A stretch of 64,000 bases of DNA, taken from assembly GCF_001191005.1 (NCBI RefSeq), contig NZ_CP012201.1:5022001-5086000 (forward strand), read 5' to 3'. The notes beneath the pieces are model-generated. The model saw only the letters and a program-made list of their open reading frames with translations. It did not search any database and was not told the DNA's origin. This document shows positions 20,692 to 29,096 of the stretch, piece after piece. Numbering within the stretch: position 1 is the stretch's first letter; every line of letters begins with the position of its first letter. The translations under genes and the position numbers were made by a program. This stretch comes from Massilia sp. NR 4-1 (lineage in GTDB: Bacteria > Pseudomonadota > Gammaproteobacteria > Burkholderiales > Burkholderiaceae_D).

Positions 20692-21417
20692 ATGATCGAT
20701 ATAAAAAACCTAAGCAAGTGGTATGGCCAGTTCCAGGTGCTCTCAGAGTGCAGCACCAGTGTCGCCAAGGGCGATGTGATGGTCATTTGCGGCCCTTCCG
20801 GATCGGGAAAGTCTACCCTGATAAAAACCGTCAACGGCCTGGAACCCTTCCAGAAAGGTGAAATTATTGTCGATGGCATATCGGTCGGCGCGCCGGGCAC
20901 CAATTTGCCGGCCTTGCGCGCGCGCATCGGCATGGTATTCCAGAATTTCGAATTGTTCCCCCATCTTTCGGTGCGCGAGAACCTGACCCTGGGCCAGGTC
21001 AAGGTGCTGGGGCGCAGCCAGGACGAGGCCAATGCCCGAGGCCTGAAGTATCTGGACCGGGTCGGCCTGCTGTCGCAGCAGGATAAATTCCCGAATCAGC
21101 TGTCCGGCGGCCAGCAGCAGCGCGTGGCGATCGCGCGCGCCTTGTCGATGGACCCGATTGCCATGCTGTTCGACGAACCGACGTCCGCCCTCGATCCGGA
21201 AATGATCAACGAGGTGCTGGACGTGATGGTGGGCCTGGCCCAGGAGGGCATGACGATGATGGTGGTCACCCACGAAATGGGCTTTGCGCGCAAAGTGGCC
21301 AACCGCGTGGTCTTCATGGACAAGGGCCATATCCTGGAAGACTGCAGCAAGGATGAATTTTTCGGTGCGCCGCGTTCCGAGCGCGCCCGCGACTTCCTTG
21401 CGCGTATCATTCACTGA
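20692..21417 (+). CDS. gltL: Glutamate/aspartate ABC transporter ATP-binding protein
   Basis: A 241-residue polar amino acid ATPase. Walker A GPSGSGKST lies near residue 36, Q-loop MVFQNFELFPHL, signature LSGGQQQRVAIARAL, Walker B AMLFDEPTSALDPEM and switch His in VVTHEMGFAR. Starting at 20692 (MIDIKNL) gives the usual family N-terminus with GGAGG 11 bases upstream; 20674 would add six residues. It is the first gene of the gltL-gltI-gltJ-gltK cluster, with 89 bases before gltI. In E. coli the ATPase gene comes last, so the order is rearranged. Confidence 0.93.
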   Translation: MIDIKNLSKWYGQFQVLSECSTSVAKGDVMVICGPSGSGKSTLIKTVNGLEPFQKGEIIVDGISVGAPGTNLPALRARIGMVFQNFELFPHLSVRENLTLGQVKVLGRSQDEANARGLKYLDRVGLLSQQDKFPNQLSGGQQQRVAIARALSMDPIAMLFDEPTSALDPEMINEVLDVMVGLAQEGMTMMVVTHEMGFARKVANRVVFMDKGHILEDCSKDEFFGAPRSERARDFLARIIH

Positions 21418-21506
21418 AATTCCGCCGGAGCCGAATCCGGTTCAAGCTGTAGGGTTGCCGTAGCGAGCTGCTAAGTGTTGGTGCATTTTTTCTTTGCGGA
21501 GGAATC

Positions 21507-22448
21507 ATGACCTTGACCAGACTGTTTGCCCTGCTGTCCATCGCCTGCTGCGCCGCCACGGCCAGCGCCCAGGAACTCACCGGCACCCTCGCCAAAATCA
21601 AGCGCACCGGCCAGATCACGCTAGGCGTGCGCGATGGCTCCGTGCCTTTCTCCTACCTGGACGATAAGCAGCAATACCAGGGCTATTCGGTGGACCTGTG
21701 CATGAAGATCGTGGTCCATGTGCAGAAGCAGCTGGGCATGACCGACGTGAAGGTGGTGATGAATCCCGTGACTTCGGCCAACCGCATTCCACTGATGGCG
21801 AACGGCACCATCGACCTGGAATGCGGCTCCACCACCAATAACGCGGAGCGCCAGAAGCAGGTGGCTTTCGCGCCCACCATGTTCGTGATCGCCAACCGCC
21901 TGCTGGCGAAGAAGTCGTCCAATATCAAATCACTGGCGGATATGAAGGGCAAGACCCTGGTGGCCACCGCCGGCACCACCACGCTCAAGCAGATGACCAT
22001 CCTGAATAATGAGCAGAAGCTGGGCATGAATATCGTGGTCGGCAAGGACCACCCGGAATCCTTCCTGATGATGGAAACCGGGCGTGCCGCCGCCGAGGCC
22101 AATGACGATATCCTGTTGGCGGCCCAGGTGGCGAGTGCGCGCAACCCGTCCGAGTTCCAGATCACCGCCGAGGCGCTGTCGGTCGAGCCTTACGGCATCA
22201 TGCTGCGCCGCGAGGATGTACCCTTCAAGCAGGCGGTGGATGCGGCCCTGGCCCGGCTGTACCAGTCGGACGATATCCAGCGCATCTACAGCAAATGGTT
22301 CATGAGTCCCATTCCGCCCAAGGGCATCAACCTGAATTTCCCCATGCCGCCGCAGCTCAAGGCCGTGCTGGCCAAACCCACCGATTCACCCGATCCGGCA
22401 GCCTACGCGGCCGTGCCGCCGGCGCAGAAAGCCGCCACCAAGAAGTAA
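21507..22448 (+). CDS. gltI: Glutamate/aspartate ABC transporter substrate-binding protein
   Basis: A 313-residue periplasmic binding protein. Signal peptide 1-22 (cleavage after ATASA). Ligand-pocket motifs shared with GltI/PEB1 are visible: GSVPFSYLDDKQQYQGYSVDLC, TSANRIPLMANGTIDLECGS and TTNNAERQKQVAF. The C-terminus SKWFMSPIPPKGINLNFPMP is typical of GltI. It is about 15 residues longer than the E. coli protein because of a Pro/Ala-rich tail. Strong ribosome site GGAGGAATC precedes the ATG. It delivers substrate to the two permeases encoded next. Confidence 0.94.
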   Translation: MTLTRLFALLSIACCAATASAQELTGTLAKIKRTGQITLGVRDGSVPFSYLDDKQQYQGYSVDLCMKIVVHVQKQLGMTDVKVVMNPVTSANRIPLMANGTIDLECGSTTNNAERQKQVAFAPTMFVIANRLLAKKSSNIKSLADMKGKTLVATAGTTTLKQMTILNNEQKLGMNIVVGKDHPESFLMMETGRAAAEANDDILLAAQVASARNPSEFQITAEALSVEPYGIMLRREDVPFKQAVDAALARLYQSDDIQRIYSKWFMSPIPPKGINLNFPMPPQLKAVLAKPTDSPDPAAYAAVPPAQKAATKK

Positions 22449-22463
22449 GCCTGGCCCGCCGCC

Positions 22464-23204
22464 ATGCACTACAACTGGAACTGGGCCATCTTCCGCGAAC
22501 TGTCGCCGGACGGCGTGCATACCTATTGGGATACGCTGATGTCCGGCCTGGCGTGGACGCTGGCTACCTCGCTGGCCGGCTGGATCATGGCGCTGGTCCT
22601 GGGCATGCTGGTGGGCGTGCTGCGCACCTTGCCCAGTCCCTGGCTGCGCCGCGCCGGCACGGCCTATGTTGAGCTGTTCCGCAATATCCCGCTGCTGGTG
22701 CAGATGTTCCTGTGGTTCTTCGTCGTGCCCGAACTGCTGCCGCGCGCGGCGGGCGACTGGCTCAAGGCGCTGCCCAATGCGCCTTTCCTGACGGCCGTGG
22801 TCTGCCTCGGCTTCTTTACGTCGGCGCGGGTGGCGGTGCAGGTCACGGCGGGTATCGAGGCGCTGGCGGGCGGCCAGAAACTGGCGGCGCTGGCGCTCGG
22901 CCTGACGCGGCGGCAGACGTATCGCCACGTGCTGCTGCCGCTGGCGCTGCGCATCATCCTGCCGCCGCTGACCAGTGAATTCCTCAACATCATCAAGAAC
23001 AGTTCCGTTGCACTGACCATCGGTTTGATGGAGCTGACGGCCAGCGCGCGCGCAGTGCAGGAATTTTCCTTCCAGGTGTTTGAAGCGTTTTCCGCCGCCA
23101 CCCTGATCTATGTGCTGGTCAATATCGTGGTGGTGGCCGGCATGGCCTTATTGGAGCGGCGGCTGGCGCTGCCCGGCACGTTGGCGAGCGGAGGAGGGCG
23201 CTGA
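22464..23204 (+). CDS. gltJ: Glutamate/aspartate ABC transporter permease GltJ
   Basis: A 246-residue inner-membrane permease, the same length as E. coli GltJ and starting with the same NWNWxIF motif. It carries AYVELFRNIPLLVQMFLWFFVVPELLP and the cytoplasmic EAA loop GGQKLAALALGLTRRQTYRHVLLPLALR that contacts the ATPase. It lies 15 bases after gltI, and its stop overlaps the gltK start by one base. Confidence 0.94.
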   Translation: MHYNWNWAIFRELSPDGVHTYWDTLMSGLAWTLATSLAGWIMALVLGMLVGVLRTLPSPWLRRAGTAYVELFRNIPLLVQMFLWFFVVPELLPRAAGDWLKALPNAPFLTAVVCLGFFTSARVAVQVTAGIEALAGGQKLAALALGLTRRQTYRHVLLPLALRIILPPLTSEFLNIIKNSSVALTIGLMELTASARAVQEFSFQVFEAFSAATLIYVLVNIVVVAGMALLERRLALPGTLASGGGR

Positions 23205-23896
23205 TGTTCTCCCAGTTCGACTTCGACGTGATCGCACGCTCCTGGCTGTACCTGTTCCGCACCGGGATGGTATTCACGCTGGAGCTGACCGTGCTGTCCA
23301 TGCTGGGCGGTGTGGCGCTCGGCACCTTGCTGGCGCTGGGGCGCCTGTCCAGCGTCAAGCCGTTGGCTTGGCTGGCGGCGGCCTATGTGAACCTGATCCG
23401 CGCCGTGCCGCTGGTGCTGGTGATCTTCTGGTTCTATTTTCTTGTACCGTATGTGGCGGCCTGGCTGATCGGCGCCGCCGAACCGGTGAAGGTGGGCACC
23501 TTCCTGTCGGCGCTGATCACCTTCATCCTGTTCCAGGCGGCTTACTACTGCGAGATTATGCGCGGCGGCATACAGGCCATTTCGCGCGGCCAGCTGTATG
23601 CGGCGCAGGCGCTGGGCATGCGCTACTGGCAGAGCATGTGGCTGATCGTGCTGCCCCAGGCTTTCCGCAATATGCTGCCGGTGCTGCTGACGCAGACCAT
23701 CGTGCTGTTCCAGGACGTGTCCCTAGTGTATGTGTTGTCGGTGCCGGACTTCGTCGGCGCGGCAAGCAAGATCGCCCAGCGCGACGGACGGCTGGTGGAG
23801 ATGTATGTGTTCGTGGCCCTGGTCTATCTGCTGCTGTGCTGCGGCCTGTCCTGGCTGGCGCGCCGCTTGCAGGCGCGCGTTGCCATCATCCGCTAG
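23204..23896 (+). CDS. gltK: Glutamate/aspartate ABC transporter permease GltK
   Basis: A 230-residue permease partner of GltJ. It shows AYVNLIRAVPLVLVIFWFYFLVP, the EAA loop SRGQLYAAQALGMRYWQSMWLIVLPQAFR and QTIVLFQDVSLVYVLSVPDF, all close to E. coli GltK. Start ATG overlaps the gltJ stop as TGATG, implying translational coupling. Its last 11 bases overlap the end of the antitoxin gene on the opposite strand, with no terminator in between. Confidence 0.94.
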   Translation: MFSQFDFDVIARSWLYLFRTGMVFTLELTVLSMLGGVALGTLLALGRLSSVKPLAWLAAAYVNLIRAVPLVLVIFWFYFLVPYVAAWLIGAAEPVKVGTFLSALITFILFQAAYYCEIMRGGIQAISRGQLYAAQALGMRYWQSMWLIVLPQAFRNMLPVLLTQTIVLFQDVSLVYVLSVPDFVGAASKIAQRDGRLVEMYVFVALVYLLLCCGLSWLARRLQARVAIIR

Positions 23897-24116
23897 CCTG
23901 GCCTGGCGCCGGCAAATTCTCGGCGGCGGGCGGCGTCTTGCCCGCGGCGACGGACAGCTGGCGCAGCGTCTCCTGGATCGCCATCCAGTCCTGCACCGAG
24001 AGCAGCACGGCGCTATTGCGCTTGCCGGTGATGGTGATCGGCATATGGCTCTGGGCCGCCTCGTCGATCAGCCGGTATAGGCTGGCGCGCGCCGCGCTTG
24101 CCGAAAGTATGGTCAT
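23886..24116 (-). CDS. Orphan type II antitoxin, YefM/Phd family
   Basis: A 76-residue protein starting MTILSASAARASLYRLIDEA, with the VLLSVQDWMAIQETLRQL segment typical of YefM-type antitoxins, which bind DNA as dimers and neutralise a YoeB-type RNase toxin. A strong ribosome site (GGGGGAG before ATG) supports 24116 as the start; longer frames to 24404 run into pyrC and are unlikely. No toxin gene follows: the stop lies inside gltK on the other strand. The last 16 residues (TPPAAENLPAPGQASG) are Pro/Ala-rich and unlike a toxin-binding helix, so the toxin-neutralising end may be eroded or replaced. It may now act only as a repressor, or counter a distant toxin. Confidence 0.85.
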   Translation of the reverse strand: MTILSASAARASLYRLIDEAAQSHMPITITGKRNSAVLLSVQDWMAIQETLRQLSVAAGKTPPAAENLPAPGQASG

Positions 24117-24243
24117 AAAGTCTCCCCCTTTTTTAGACGAAAACCTACGCTTCCGTGTACATTTCGTCAAGCATTTACTGAAGGCTGGGAGCTTGGGGCC
24201 GGGCAGCAGGTAAAATACTGGCATCCGCAATATGAGAGCCGCC

Positions 24244-25293
24244 ATGTCCCAATTCGACGCCCCCTCCAGCCTGACCATTATCCGCCCAGACGACTGGCAT
24301 TTGCACCTGCGCGACGGCGCCACCATGGCCAGCGTGCTGCCGCACAGCGCGCGCCAGTTCGCCCGCGCCATCGTGATGCCGAACCTGAAGCCGCCCGTGA
24401 CCACCGTGGCGGCGGCCGAGGCCTACCGCCAGCGCATTATCGACGCTCTGCCGCAAGGCATGAAGTTCGAGCCGCTGATGACGCTCTACCTGACCAACAA
24501 CACTTCGCCGGAAGAGATTCTGCGCGCCCAGGAAAGCGGCATCGTGCACGCCGTCAAACTCTATCCGGCTGGCGCCACCACCAATTCCGATGCCGGCGTG
24601 ACCGATCTGGCCAACTGCTACAAGGTGCTGGAAGCGATGCAGGAAGTGGGCATGCCTTTCCTGGTGCATGGTGAAGTGACCGACCAGGACATCGACCTGT
24701 TCGACCGCGAAGCCGTCTTCATCGAGCGCGTGATGCGTCCGCTGCGCCGCGATTTCCCGGCCCTGAACATCGTTTTCGAACACATCACCACCAAGGACGC
24801 GGCGCAGTACGTGGCCGAGGCGGAAGGCCCGATCGCGGCCACCATCACGCCGCACCATCTGCTGTACAACCGTAACGAGATCTTCAAGGGCGGCATCCGT
24901 CCGCATTACTACTGCCTGCCGGTGCTGAAGCGCGAAGAACACCGCCTGGCGCTGGTGACGGCGGCTACCAGCGGCGACGAGCGCTTCTTCCTCGGCACGG
25001 ATTCCGCGCCGCACGCCAAAGGAGCGAAGGAAGCGGCTTGCGGCTGCGCCGGCTGCTATACCGCGCTGCACGCGATGGAGCTGTACGCCGAAGCCTTCGA
25101 ACGCGCCGGCGCGCTGGACAAGCTGGAAGCCTTCGCCAGCCTGAATGGCCCGGCTTTCTACGGCCTGCCGCCCAACACCGACACCATCACCCTCAAGCGC
25201 GAGCAATGGACGCTGCCTGAAACCCTGCCATTCGGCGACCAGGAAATCGTGCCGCTCAACGCTGGCGAAACGATCAACTGGAAAATGGCGTAA
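24244..25293 (+). CDS. pyrC: Dihydroorotase
   Basis: A 349-residue zinc enzyme forming dihydroorotate from carbamoyl aspartate in pyrimidine biosynthesis. It matches the E. coli class II enzyme closely: metal ligands His19 and His21 in DDWHLHLRDG, carboxylated Lys105 in AVKLYPAGATTNS, HGEVTDQDIDLFDRE, VFEHITTKDAA and the catalytic Asp in LGTDSAPHAKGAKE. CGCAGC near residue 270 is also conserved. ATG 24244 is chosen on alignment; ATG 24232 would add four residues. The DUF3025 gene begins directly after the stop. Confidence 0.96.
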   Translation: MSQFDAPSSLTIIRPDDWHLHLRDGATMASVLPHSARQFARAIVMPNLKPPVTTVAAAEAYRQRIIDALPQGMKFEPLMTLYLTNNTSPEEILRAQESGIVHAVKLYPAGATTNSDAGVTDLANCYKVLEAMQEVGMPFLVHGEVTDQDIDLFDREAVFIERVMRPLRRDFPALNIVFEHITTKDAAQYVAEAEGPIAATITPHHLLYNRNEIFKGGIRPHYYCLPVLKREEHRLALVTAATSGDERFFLGTDSAPHAKGAKEAACGCAGCYTALHAMELYAEAFERAGALDKLEAFASLNGPAFYGLPPNTDTITLKREQWTLPETLPFGDQEIVPLNAGETINWKMA

Positions 25294-26091
25294 GTGTTCG
25301 CGGATATCGACTGGTCCCGCCCCTGGTACGCCTCGGTGCGGGACGCTGCCTCACGCAGCGATTTGAGCGGCAGCAGCGTGATCGACACCTTCTGTGCGCA
25401 GGCCAGCGCGCTGGGCTTGCGCAACCATCTCGGCCTGCCGCTCTCCTTCGTGCCGCAAGCCGCGCTGCCGGAAGGTACGGCCTACGAAGAATTCATCGGC
25501 GCCACCGGCGGCGTGCCGACGCGCGACAATCTGCACGACTTCTTCAATGGTCTGATCTGGCTGACCTTCCCGCATATCAAACGCCAGCTGAACGCTCTGC
25601 AGGCGGCGCAGATCGCGCGCGACGGCGTCGGCAAATCGCGCGGCCCCGCGCGCGACGCCGCCACCATTTACGACGAAAACTCGGCCTTGCTGGTGGTGCG
25701 CGACAACGCCGAAGGCGCGGCCCTGGTGGATGCCTTGCGCAATCACCGCTGGCGGGAAGCCTTTGTCGAGCGCCGCGCCATGTTCGGCACGGATGCCGAG
25801 GTTTGGCTGTTCGGCCACGCGCTGATGGAAAAGCTGGTGGCGCCGTATAAAGCCATCACTGCCCACACCCGCGTGCTGCTGGCCGACGACGGTTACTTCG
25901 CGCTGGACCCGGTCGCGCGCCGTGCCTGGATCGACGAGCGCGAAACGCGCGCGCTGGGGCAGGAGGGCGTGAGCAACGCCGGCTTCACGCCCCTGCCGGT
26001 GCTGGGCATTCCCGGCTGGTGGCCGCAGCAGGACGACGATTTCTATAACGACGCTGCCGTTTTCCGTCCCAAGCGGATGGCTGCAGCCTGA
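25294..26091 (+). CDS. DUF3025 domain protein
   Basis: A 265-residue protein of unknown function with the DUF3025 hallmark FFNGLIWLTFPHIKRQLNALQAAQI near residue 85. It then shows RDAATIYDENSALLVV and a C-terminal LPVLGIPGWWPQQDDDFYND. No signal peptide or membrane span. It uses a GTG start placed directly after the pyrC stop codon (no gap), so expression likely depends on translation of pyrC. The context does not reveal a function beyond possible co-expression with pyrimidine synthesis. Confidence 0.85.
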   Translation: MFADIDWSRPWYASVRDAASRSDLSGSSVIDTFCAQASALGLRNHLGLPLSFVPQAALPEGTAYEEFIGATGGVPTRDNLHDFFNGLIWLTFPHIKRQLNALQAAQIARDGVGKSRGPARDAATIYDENSALLVVRDNAEGAALVDALRNHRWREAFVERRAMFGTDAEVWLFGHALMEKLVAPYKAITAHTRVLLADDGYFALDPVARRAWIDERETRALGQEGVSNAGFTPLPVLGIPGWWPQQDDDFYNDAAVFRPKRMAAA

Positions 26092-26119
26092 ATCCCGCCC
26101 CGGCGGAGAAAGCGAGACC

Positions 26120-27115
<996 letters not shown>

Positions 27116-27121
27116 GTCGGA

Positions 27122-27475
27122 TCAGCGGAAGGTTTCGGAGCCGCGGCGGCGGCCCGCCGCCAGACCGATCACGCAGGCGCCCGCCAGTAGCAGAGCCCAG
27201 CCGGATGGTTCCGGCACCGGTTCGGCGGCATTGTCGCGCGCATGTTTGGGATCGTTATCCTGCGTCGCCGCATAGTCGGCTTCGGCTGGATCAGTCTTTT
27301 CTTCCTCGCGCGACATTTCGTGCGGTTCGCCCTCGGCTTGCAGCGTCGGCACGGACTGTGCGGTCGTTGCCGGCGCTGCGGGTTTTTCTTTGTCATGGAC
27401 AATTTTGCTTGCGAGAGCAGTGGGGCTGGCCATCATGGCCGAGACGATTGCCAGGGCAAGGCAGAAACTGCGCAT
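27122..27475 (-). CDS. Small PEP-CTERM sorting-signal protein
   Basis: A 117-residue exported protein. Residues 1-23 form a signal peptide (ALASK). A short, highly charged, Glu/Asp/Lys-rich middle without recognisable domain follows. The C-terminus has the PEP-CTERM signal: VPEPSGWALL, a hydrophobic span LLAGACVIGLAAG and terminal RRR. Exosortase-type machinery recognises this tail, usually in exopolysaccharide-producing Gram-negatives; no exosortase gene is in the window. ATG 27475 has GGAG upstream. It converges with the oxidoreductase gene, which ends 6 bases away. Confidence 0.85.
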   Translation of the reverse strand: MRSFCLALAIVSAMMASPTALASKIVHDKEKPAAPATTAQSVPTLQAEGEPHEMSREEEKTDPAEADYAATQDNDPKHARDNAAEPVPEPSGWALLLAGACVIGLAAGRRRGSETFR

Positions 27476-27637
27476 CGAAACTCCGGTGTCCAGATTGAAA
27501 AATGAGATATTGCACCGCAATATTACCACATTTGCAATTTCTTGCCAAAATCTGAATATGCATAAGAAAATGCGTTCCCTGTCGACTTAATTACTTTCTT
27601 GTACACTTGATACCCGATTTGCGTAGCCGAGTGTGCC

Positions 27638-28858
27638 ATGACCCCCACCAAAACCCTCCCCGATCTAAAGACTGTTCTGCTGGCCAGCGGCGTCGTGCTG
27701 ACCTTGGCGATGGGTGTGCGGCATGGCTTCGGCTTCTGGATGCAGCCGATCTCGCAGGCCAATGGCTGGTCGCGCGAAACGTATTCGCTGGCGATGGCGG
27801 TGCAGAATCTGATGTGGGGCTTGTTCGGTCCCTTTGCCGGCATGGCGGCCGACCGTTTCGGCACCATGCGCGTGGTGCTGTTCGGCGCACTGGCGTATAT
27901 CGCGGGTTTGTTGTGGATGGCGCTGGTCAGCCAGCCGACGCTGTTCGTGATCGGCTCCGGTGTGCTGATTGGTCTTGGGCTGTCCTGTACCGCCTTTGGC
28001 GCCGTGAGTGGCATCATCGGCCGGGCGGCGCCACCGGAAAAGCGCTCCTGGGCCTTTGGTGTGTCGGGCGCGGCCAGCTCTTTCGGCCAGTTCATGATGA
28101 TGCCGGTCGAGCAGCAGCTGATTTCCGCAGTCGGCTGGCAGCAAGCCTTCTATCTGCTGGCGGGCCTGATCTTCATCGCCATGATTCCGATGTCCTTCAA
28201 GCTGCGCGAGCCGGCGCATGAACATGCGCACGGCCAGCAGCAACAGACGACGGGCGAGGCCTTGCGCGAGGCGCTGGGCAACCGCTCCTTCCTTTTCCTG
28301 GTGGCCGGCTATTTCGTGTGCGGATTCCAGGTGGTGTTCATCGGCGTCCACCTGCCCGCCTATCTGAAGGACAAGGGCGTGGCCAATCCCGGTGTGGCGG
28401 TGATGGCGCTGGCTCTGATCGGCCTGTTCAATATCTTCGGCTCGTTCACGGCGGGACAGCTGGGCGGCAAGCTGCCCAAGCGCTATCTGCTGTCCTTCAT
28501 TTATCTGGCCCGCTCGGCCATCATCTCCATCTTCCTGCTGGCGCCACTGACGCCGATGTCGGTCTACCTGTTTGCCGCTGCCATGGGCTTCATCTGGCTG
28601 TCCACCGTGCCGCTGACGAATGGCATCATCGCCGGCATCTTTGGCGTCAAGCATATGTCCATGCTGGCGGGCGTGGTCTTCTTCTCGCACCAGATCGGCA
28701 GCTTCCTTGGCGTCTGGCTGGGCGGCTATCTGTTCGACCAGCGCGGCAACTATGATCTGGTGTGGGGCATCGCCATCGTGCTGGGCATCTTGGCTGGTCT
28801 GGTCAACCTGCCGATCAACGAGCGGCCGCTGCTGCGGCCTATGCTGAAGGCGGCGTGA
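27638..28858 (+). CDS. MFS transporter
   Basis: A 406-residue, 12-span major facilitator. The loop 2-3 motif GPFAGMAADRFGTMRV and the domain order resemble the OFA/monocarboxylate group (FGFWMQPISQANGWSRE near the start, GVKHMSMLAGVVFFSHQIGSFLG in span 11). A His/Gln-rich cytoplasmic loop (HEHAHGQQQQ) joins the two halves. The substrate is likely a small organic anion, by family only. The stop is followed after seven bases by a 42-residue membrane protein gene. Confidence 0.88.
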   Translation: MTPTKTLPDLKTVLLASGVVLTLAMGVRHGFGFWMQPISQANGWSRETYSLAMAVQNLMWGLFGPFAGMAADRFGTMRVVLFGALAYIAGLLWMALVSQPTLFVIGSGVLIGLGLSCTAFGAVSGIIGRAAPPEKRSWAFGVSGAASSFGQFMMMPVEQQLISAVGWQQAFYLLAGLIFIAMIPMSFKLREPAHEHAHGQQQQTTGEALREALGNRSFLFLVAGYFVCGFQVVFIGVHLPAYLKDKGVANPGVAVMALALIGLFNIFGSFTAGQLGGKLPKRYLLSFIYLARSAIISIFLLAPLTPMSVYLFAAAMGFIWLSTVPLTNGIIAGIFGVKHMSMLAGVVFFSHQIGSFLGVWLGGYLFDQRGNYDLVWGIAIVLGILAGLVNLPINERPLLRPMLKAA

Positions 28859-28865
28859 GGCGGCC

Positions 28866-28994
28866 ATGAAGACGCGGCTCCTGCGGATTATGGGCTGGCT
28901 GGTGCTGGCCGCTGCGCTTGCGGTGGGCTTCCTCGCCTATCTGCAGCCGGGTTTCATGCTGGACCTGGCGAACCGCTTCTATATGTGCTTTTGA
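28866..28994 (+). CDS. Small membrane protein, 42 residues
   Basis: An open frame reading MKTRLLRIMG, one hydrophobic span WLVLAAALAVGFLAYL, then QPGFMLDLANRFYMCF. The layout is a positively charged start, one helix and a short tail ending in Cys-Phe. GAGG within the end of the MFS gene lies at proper spacing to the ATG, so it is probably translated from the same message. I recall short proteins with a similar ...DFMVTLANQ..CF ending in related bacteria, but cannot confirm it here. No function is known. Confidence 0.6.
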   Translation: MKTRLLRIMGWLVLAAALAVGFLAYLQPGFMLDLANRFYMCF

Positions 28995-29096
28995 CGGAGG
29001 CGCGGCGTTAGCGCAACAGCGGGTGCCGGCGCATTTGTTTTTTTACCAAGGCATCAGGTATGCTGACGGACTAGTAAGATTTCCGAAAGACAATAC

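Noticed and set aside
24116..24404. N-terminal extension of the antitoxin frame to 24404
   Set aside because: It would run antisense into the start of pyrC. The strong ribosome site and family alignment place the start at 24116.
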